Position numbers and translations under genes: made by a program. DNA of 64,000 nucleotides from Raphanus sativus. Lineage: Eukaryota > Streptophyta > Magnoliopsida > Brassicales > Brassicaceae. The stretch lies in NCBI RefSeq assembly GCF_000801105.2, contig NC_079515.1:22901407-22965406 (forward strand), written 5' to 3'. Numbering within the stretch: the first letter of the stretch is position 1; each line of letters begins with the position of its first letter. The notes under the pieces are model-generated. The model did no database searches. It saw only the letters and a program-made list of their open reading frames with translations, and was not told the origin of the DNA. Shown here in pieces: positions 58,987 through 64,000 of the stretch.

Positions 58987-59885
58987 CTATGTTACGTGAA
59001 AACAGAAGTAGAAACGCGGAAGCGGAATCGTGTAGAAGCATAGAAGCAAGTTTTTTTACTCCCTCTGTCCCATTTTAAGTGATGTTTTAGGATTTTTATT
59101 TTGTTCCATTTTAAGTGATGTTCTCACTAATCTAGATATAATTTAATATGATTTGAATTTTATGACCAATTATAAAATACTGTACTTTTTTATTATTGGT
59201 TAAACTAGTTTTATTTAATGTATTTTTATGTTACTAAGATAAACTATATAAAAATATGTGTTTTCTTAATCTATGTGAAATAACCTAAAACATCATATAA
59301 AATGGGACAGAGGGAGTATGAAATTAGGAAGCGGAAACGTGTCGGAAACGTATATATATATTATATATATATATACATATAAAAATATAAATGTGACTAA
59401 CAATTATATGATTTAAATTAAAATAAAAGAAAAATATTTATTTATAATAATTTTAAATGATTTCATGTTAAAACCGTGAAACTATGCATAAACTATGTTT
59501 ATAAAATATTATTATACTAATTATTTTAATATTTTTAAAATAATTAACACAAGATATTTGAATATAGACGATATTTCTCTAATAGACCCTCAATACATAA
59601 AGACAATATATAGTATTAGTTTTAATTTTTGTATATTTATATTCTCTATTTCACTATTATATAAAAACAATGTTCCTTCTATTTTTATTTATTTATGATA
59701 TTGTATTTTAAAAAAAAACAGAAGCGTGATTTCAAAATAGAATTGTAAGATTCCAACGTGTTTTTAAAGATGTATTTTTGGAAGCGCATTGGAAGCAAGA
59801 TTCTGAGAACTTCCACAAGCTTCTGATTCCGATTCCGATTCCAAAGCGGGAAGCGGACATCCGACAAAACTTCCATGCAACCTAG
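58987..59885. mobile_element. hAT-like element, 899 bp, with a nested Stowaway
   Basis: Starts CTATGTTACGTGAAAAC and ends CTTCCATGCAACCTAG (imperfect inverted repeat), with a perfect 8-bp target duplication ATATACAT (58979-58986, 59886-59893). Subterminal regions are rich in GGAAGCGG/GAAGC motifs on one side and TTCCGATTCC at the other. The Stowaway at 59059-59316 is inside it. No coding capacity. Confidence 0.82.
59059..59316. mobile_element. Stowaway MITE, 258 bp
   Basis: Starts CTCCCTCTGTCCCATTTTAA and ends AAAATGGGACAGAGGGAG, flanked by TA on both sides. The terminal inverted repeat continues through AGTGATGTTTTAGG / CCTAAAACATCA with few mismatches, so this copy is young compared with the one in BCAT2. 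Confidence 0.92.
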
Positions 59886-61181
59886 ATATACATGCATTTT
59901 GTGCTAGACGTATAAACTATTTATACAAATTTGTTCTGCAATTAACTCGTAACCGAATACATGATTAATTAACCGCTTTAACTACCTAGATAATTATTAC
60001 TTCATATAAGGAATAGTGATATATATGCAAATTTCATATTAAATTTTATTTTCAAATGTGTAATTTTTGATTCGTAGTTTTAATTTTTTTTTTAAGAATG
60101 TAGACTATTACAAAAAAAAAATACTGTATTTGTTTCCCCAACTATATTTTACAACTATAAACCAATAAATCAAATATGTGCGCTTGTGACAAGTTTTTTT
60201 TTTTGTCATCAAACACATAGACTCATATATGATGTTTTTATAAAAGTAATTAAGTGGGGAAATTAAATTAATTATACAATTTGGAAATGCTTCTCATCAT
60301 TGCAAACAAGGTAGGAGAATTAAGATCCAACCACATTATGATAGTAAGTGAGACTTGCATACAACTCGTTCTACACTACTCCGATAATTAATTATACGGG
60401 ACCACTCTAGATTTACTGTTTCACTAAACATACACATACCTATGGTGGGCACGATCAGATATCCAAGTTATTTTGACGGTATTTGTGATTTGCTTTATAT
60501 GTTATTGATATCTAATTTTTAGATTTACTTTGTTTCATAAAAGTATAGATATCCGGAAAATAAATAGATATTTACGGATATTTACAAATACTTACGAATA
60601 TCTCATATGTTTTGATTAATACAAGTAATCTTAAAAGCTGGATACAATTTTTTTTTGTAAATTTAGTTTACGTGATATATAAAATAAAAATTAAAATAAG
60701 TAGTGAATCTATATATTTTATAAAAAAATAAACTTAGTTAACAATTATAATAACATAAAATTTAAGAAAAATGTATAATTGTAATTAAGTTTTCTCTTTT
60801 TGTAATAATTTTCTAAGTAATAATATGAATAAGATTTGTCAAATCATATATTAGAATAATAATTATATAATTTATATATTTAAAACTTTAAATATAATCA
60901 AGATATACATGTATTTATATATTGTCAGATCATAAGGGATATCCGATTTCTAAAATTTTAATGTTTATTTTGATTTTAGCGGATATTAATTTTGGTATTT
61001 GCTTGATTTTGAAAGTTTACGGATATCTAGAATTTTTGAATCAAATCGAAACGAATAATGAATCGAATTAAATTTAACAGATAAAATGTCCTTATATATC
61101 GAAAACAAATCCAATTAGAGAATATTATGTTTTACCGTTTTAGACCATTTCACCGACGATATATCATATGACATACATGTA
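59886..61181. other. AT-rich region with a decayed TATCC-rich repeat
   Basis: No gene. From about 60445 (tatggtgggcacgatcagatatcc) to about 61080 the sequence repeats ggatatttacgaat-like motifs and resembles the TGGGCA-ended hAT-like elements, but no matching right end or target duplication could be fixed. Confidence 0.45.
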
Positions 61182-62347
61182 TCTATCTTATTAAATCAGA
61201 AACATTACAACTTCTTCTAGGTGGATTTTAAAGGTGGACCTCATATATTTAAATTAAATGTCTCATTCTTTATATATAATACGTACTATAGTCTAACTTT
61301 GCATTGATGTATTTCCTTAAATACAATTCTTCTTTTTGTCCATATTCCATATATAATTTTCACATTTATTACATATCGATTTAAATAAGATAGATACTAA
61401 AATACTAAAAATATTAATCGTTTTAGAATTACCTTATACAATTCATTTTAAATTGATCAGTATACTTTCATTGGCCATATTGATTTTATTAGTACGAATA
61501 ACATTAAGTAGATAAGTCACAGACACATACATAAAGATACGATTATTCTTTAACTACGTTGGGTTTAATCTACTTTCTAAAACAAATAACACATAGCTTT
61601 ATATATTGTATAGAATATAGTAATATTGTATAGTATTATACTTATACAATAATACTAAAAACAAACCAAACTGAAATATAATATATATCGAAAATGCTTT
61701 GAACCATTACACACAAAATATATTAGACCTCAGAGATAAAATTCACTTTGAAATTATGTAATAGTTATTTTAGAAAATTAAATTTCGTAATGTACAAAAA
61801 ACATAAGTTTTATATAAAATTTTGTGTTACAATAAAAAGACACAACTCGCGCTTGCAAAGTGTTATTTTTACATAAAGACAGATTTGATATTGTTCTTTA
61901 AACACAAAATTGAATTATACAAACTCGATACTACATAAAACTAAACAATATATAATACATTTTAAAAATAAAACCCGTGCGGGTGCGCATGGCCTTTGCA
62001 AAAATCGTAGATATGTTTATATAATATATTTATATATTAAGTTACACATATTTCATATAAATAATACCCCAGTGTAAGTTTTATATGATAAATGTTGAAA
62101 ATACAAAATATATAGCACTATATATTTTAAATTATATATATAAAAATCTACTTCACGTTATCATAAAATTTAAAAATCAAATTTAGTAATTAAACACATT
62201 ACTTATTTAAACACATTAGTACACATTGTTATTTATCAAAATTTTATATTAATACACATTGCAATCATGTATAACATTTAGTAAATTTAGTAGAAACAAA
62301 GATAAAAAAAAATTGACTCCCGCTCGGTAGAGCGGGTCATGATCTAG
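61182..62347 (+). mobile_element. non-autonomous Helitron, 1166 bp
   Basis: Starts TCTATCTTATTAAATCAG after A and ends with the stem-loop CCCGCTCGGTAGAGCGGG (62319-62336) then TCATGATCTAG before T. An older Helitron-like end (CCCGTGCGGGTGCGCATGG) lies inside near 61975, suggesting a chimera of two related elements. Confidence 0.85.
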
Positions 62348-64000
62348 TGACATTTAAAATCGAATCAGTGTTCAGCGGAATCTTGAATCAAATAACTATC
62401 CTCACATAAGTTCTATCACTAAACTTCCAAGTGACAAGCATCACATCATAGATGTGCATAGTTGTATAATTACCAGTAACCAATGTACGAATATAATAGT
62501 ACTATCAACTCTCTATTTCATGTGCTGTAAAAGAACAATGACATACGTAGAAAGGGAGCAAAGGAATGATTAAGAAACCTTTTAGTGAAGTTGGTTTAAT
62601 TAAAGGTATGAGTTTCTTATTAAACTCCGTTTTAATCAGACTAATGGTAAACTACGATTAGCGTGAAGCCAATTAAAGCGAGAAGATACTCCGACCACGC
62701 GCGATGACTACCACAGTACTACTTATGTAGACTCGTTTATAAAAGTTTTTAAACTAAAAACTACAACGGCCCATAAGAAGTGGTTCAAACTCTTTTATTT
62801 GCAATAATGCTCGAGATTCCTAGGATATTTATCATGATCGCATATCACAAACATATTTTTGTTTCTTAATCTAAACAAAAAGTCAGCTGTACCCATAACC
62901 TATAAGAAATTGTATAGCTTAGAGAAATAAAGACCAGAAACCAAAACTAATATTTACATTCCTAGCAGAAGAAAAGAAACCAAAACTAAGAGTGTAGACT
63001 TGTCAATGAAACAGATTATGTTGTTTATAGAATTGATTTGTCGGATGTCTTCCCAAAAAAAAAATTGATTTGTTGGTAGTGAAAACTTAGCGATTGAGAA
63101 AAGTTTATCATAAAGTTCTACGACACTAACTAGGATGCCGCATCTATCAATTGATTTTACGACCACATGCTTGTTGGTCATTAGAAAAAAACGTTTGTGT
63201 TGTAAACGTTTCTTGATCAACTGGACTTTCGATAAGGAGAAATGTGTGTTACCTTCATCTTGATAAGCTGTTTTATACTTTCATGGATGGTTCGAATAAA
63301 TTTGGAGCATTGTTTCAAATGTGTGATGTGTCTTTATTGGTTTGCTGTCAGCTAGATAAAATCCATGCTTCCAAGTGTCCTGGTTGACCTGACAATAAGA
63401 AGTTTGAGTGGTCTCTTGATGATTGCATTGTGGATGAGATAATCAAATATCTGTCATGTTGGATTCGTTAGTTGTATTTGTATCAGGTATATCCATTTTT
63501 TTCAAAAGGGAAAAATAAACAAAATCAATTGAGAAATTCTCTATGATAGTATTTATTAGTTTATTTTCAGAAATTGACCAAAATATATTTATCAAAGAGT
63601 AAATATATTCTTATATTTTTAGGGTTTATTAACACTAGACTTTGAATAAAAGTTAGGGAGATTTTGAGAACGGAACTTTAAATTTTTAAAAAAAGATTTT
63701 TAGAAAAAATAGTTTAAAAATATTTAGGAAACATTTTTTTGAAAAAAATAAAAAAAAATAAAGTTTATAAATTTCAAATTTGAAAATATATAATTCCAAA
63801 TTATCAAAAATATTTATTTATTTATATATTTATAAAATAAGAGGTTAGTATCTTTTACTTCTTTTATAAAACCTCTTGTGATCATTTTCTTTTTAAAAGT
63901 TCTCTTGTGACAAAAACTAAAAAAATGGCTATCTAGGAGAATTGCTTAACTTTATTTTACTATGAAAATGAAAACTAAATAGAGCCAGCATTAATATTAT
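62348..64000. other. AT-rich region without a supported gene
   Basis: Only short open frames occur. A less AT-rich patch at 63230-63480 (gtttgagtggtctcttgatg, gattgcattgtggatgagat) could be a decayed coding fragment but has stops in all frames and no family I recognise. A micro-retroposon lies at 63042-63062. Confidence 0.5.
63042..63062 (+). mobile_element. micro-retroposon: cggatgtcttccc plus A-run
   Basis: Twenty-one bases ending in eight A between two copies of AATTGATTTGT (63031-63041 and 63063-63073). Confidence 0.65.

Noticed and set aside
60445..61090. Complete hAT-like element with TGGGCAC end
   Set aside because: Only the left end resembles the family; no right end or duplication could be fixed, so it is described only as a decayed repeat.
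62954..63220. 88-codon minus-strand open frame
   Set aside because: AT-rich, no recognisable domain, contains a micro-retroposon, no supporting splice or start context.
1..64000. tRNA, rRNA, CRISPR arrays, bacterial-type operons or viral insertions
   Set aside because: No cloverleaf, rRNA, spacer-repeat or viral replicase/coat coding pattern was noticed; the CCTCGAAA repeats are transposon motifs without unique spacers.

Overview
The window is plant nuclear DNA and almost certainly comes from a Brassica or close relative. The single-copy genes match, in order and close to residue level as recalled, Arabidopsis chromosome 1 genes of the interval At1g09970 to At1g10120. They have AT-rich introns with conserved splice borders and sit in a large amount of AT-rich transposon debris typical of a Brassica genome. 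No bacterial-type, organellar, CRISPR, tRNA or rRNA feature was seen.

Layout. 164-8229: a CACTA (En/Spm) DNA transposon with an 18-bp perfect terminal inverted repeat, arrays of short palindromic repeats, an apparently intact 1120-aa TNP2-type transposase gene and a damaged second transposase gene. 9176-12169 (+): RLK7, an LRR receptor kinase. 13405-17359 (-): an 802-aa DUF676 serine-esterase-like protein. 19365-21789 and 25097-28953 (+): two tandem AAP8-type amino acid permeases. 29720-30975: a relic of a third AAP8 copy, a promoter fused to a piece of intron 4. 30985-40357: a rearranged array of repeats and MITEs carrying two broken copies of a papain-like peptidase gene. 40564-42217: two Helitrons. 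42532-46504 (+): a GH10 endo-xylanase with four N-terminal carbohydrate-binding modules. 47416-49487 (+): BCAT2, branched-chain aminotransferase. 49817-51425 (-): bHLH74. 52835-64000: no convincing gene, but a nest of MITEs, Helitrons, hAT-like, Mutator-like and Stowaway elements.

The six single-copy-type genes do not form one pathway. They are neighbours by ancestry: signalling (RLK7), lipid or ester hydrolysis (esterase), amino acid import (AAP8), wall xylan turnover (GH10), branched-chain amino acid metabolism (BCAT2) and transcription (bHLH74). Each multi-exon gene model given here keeps phase at every splice junction and gives a length close to the remembered Arabidopsis protein.

The most unusual signal is spread through the non-coding DNA. 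At least twelve tiny insertions of 9-34 bp consist of an A-run (or T-run) with a few bases before it, each flanked by perfect direct repeats of about 10-20 bp. They look like extremely 5'-truncated non-LTR retroposon insertions, and some have an empty site in a sister copy. Other points worth checking are five GC-AG introns among 47, the AAP8 promoter relic, the modular papain/MITE array, and a Mutator-like foldback element with telomere-like arms.
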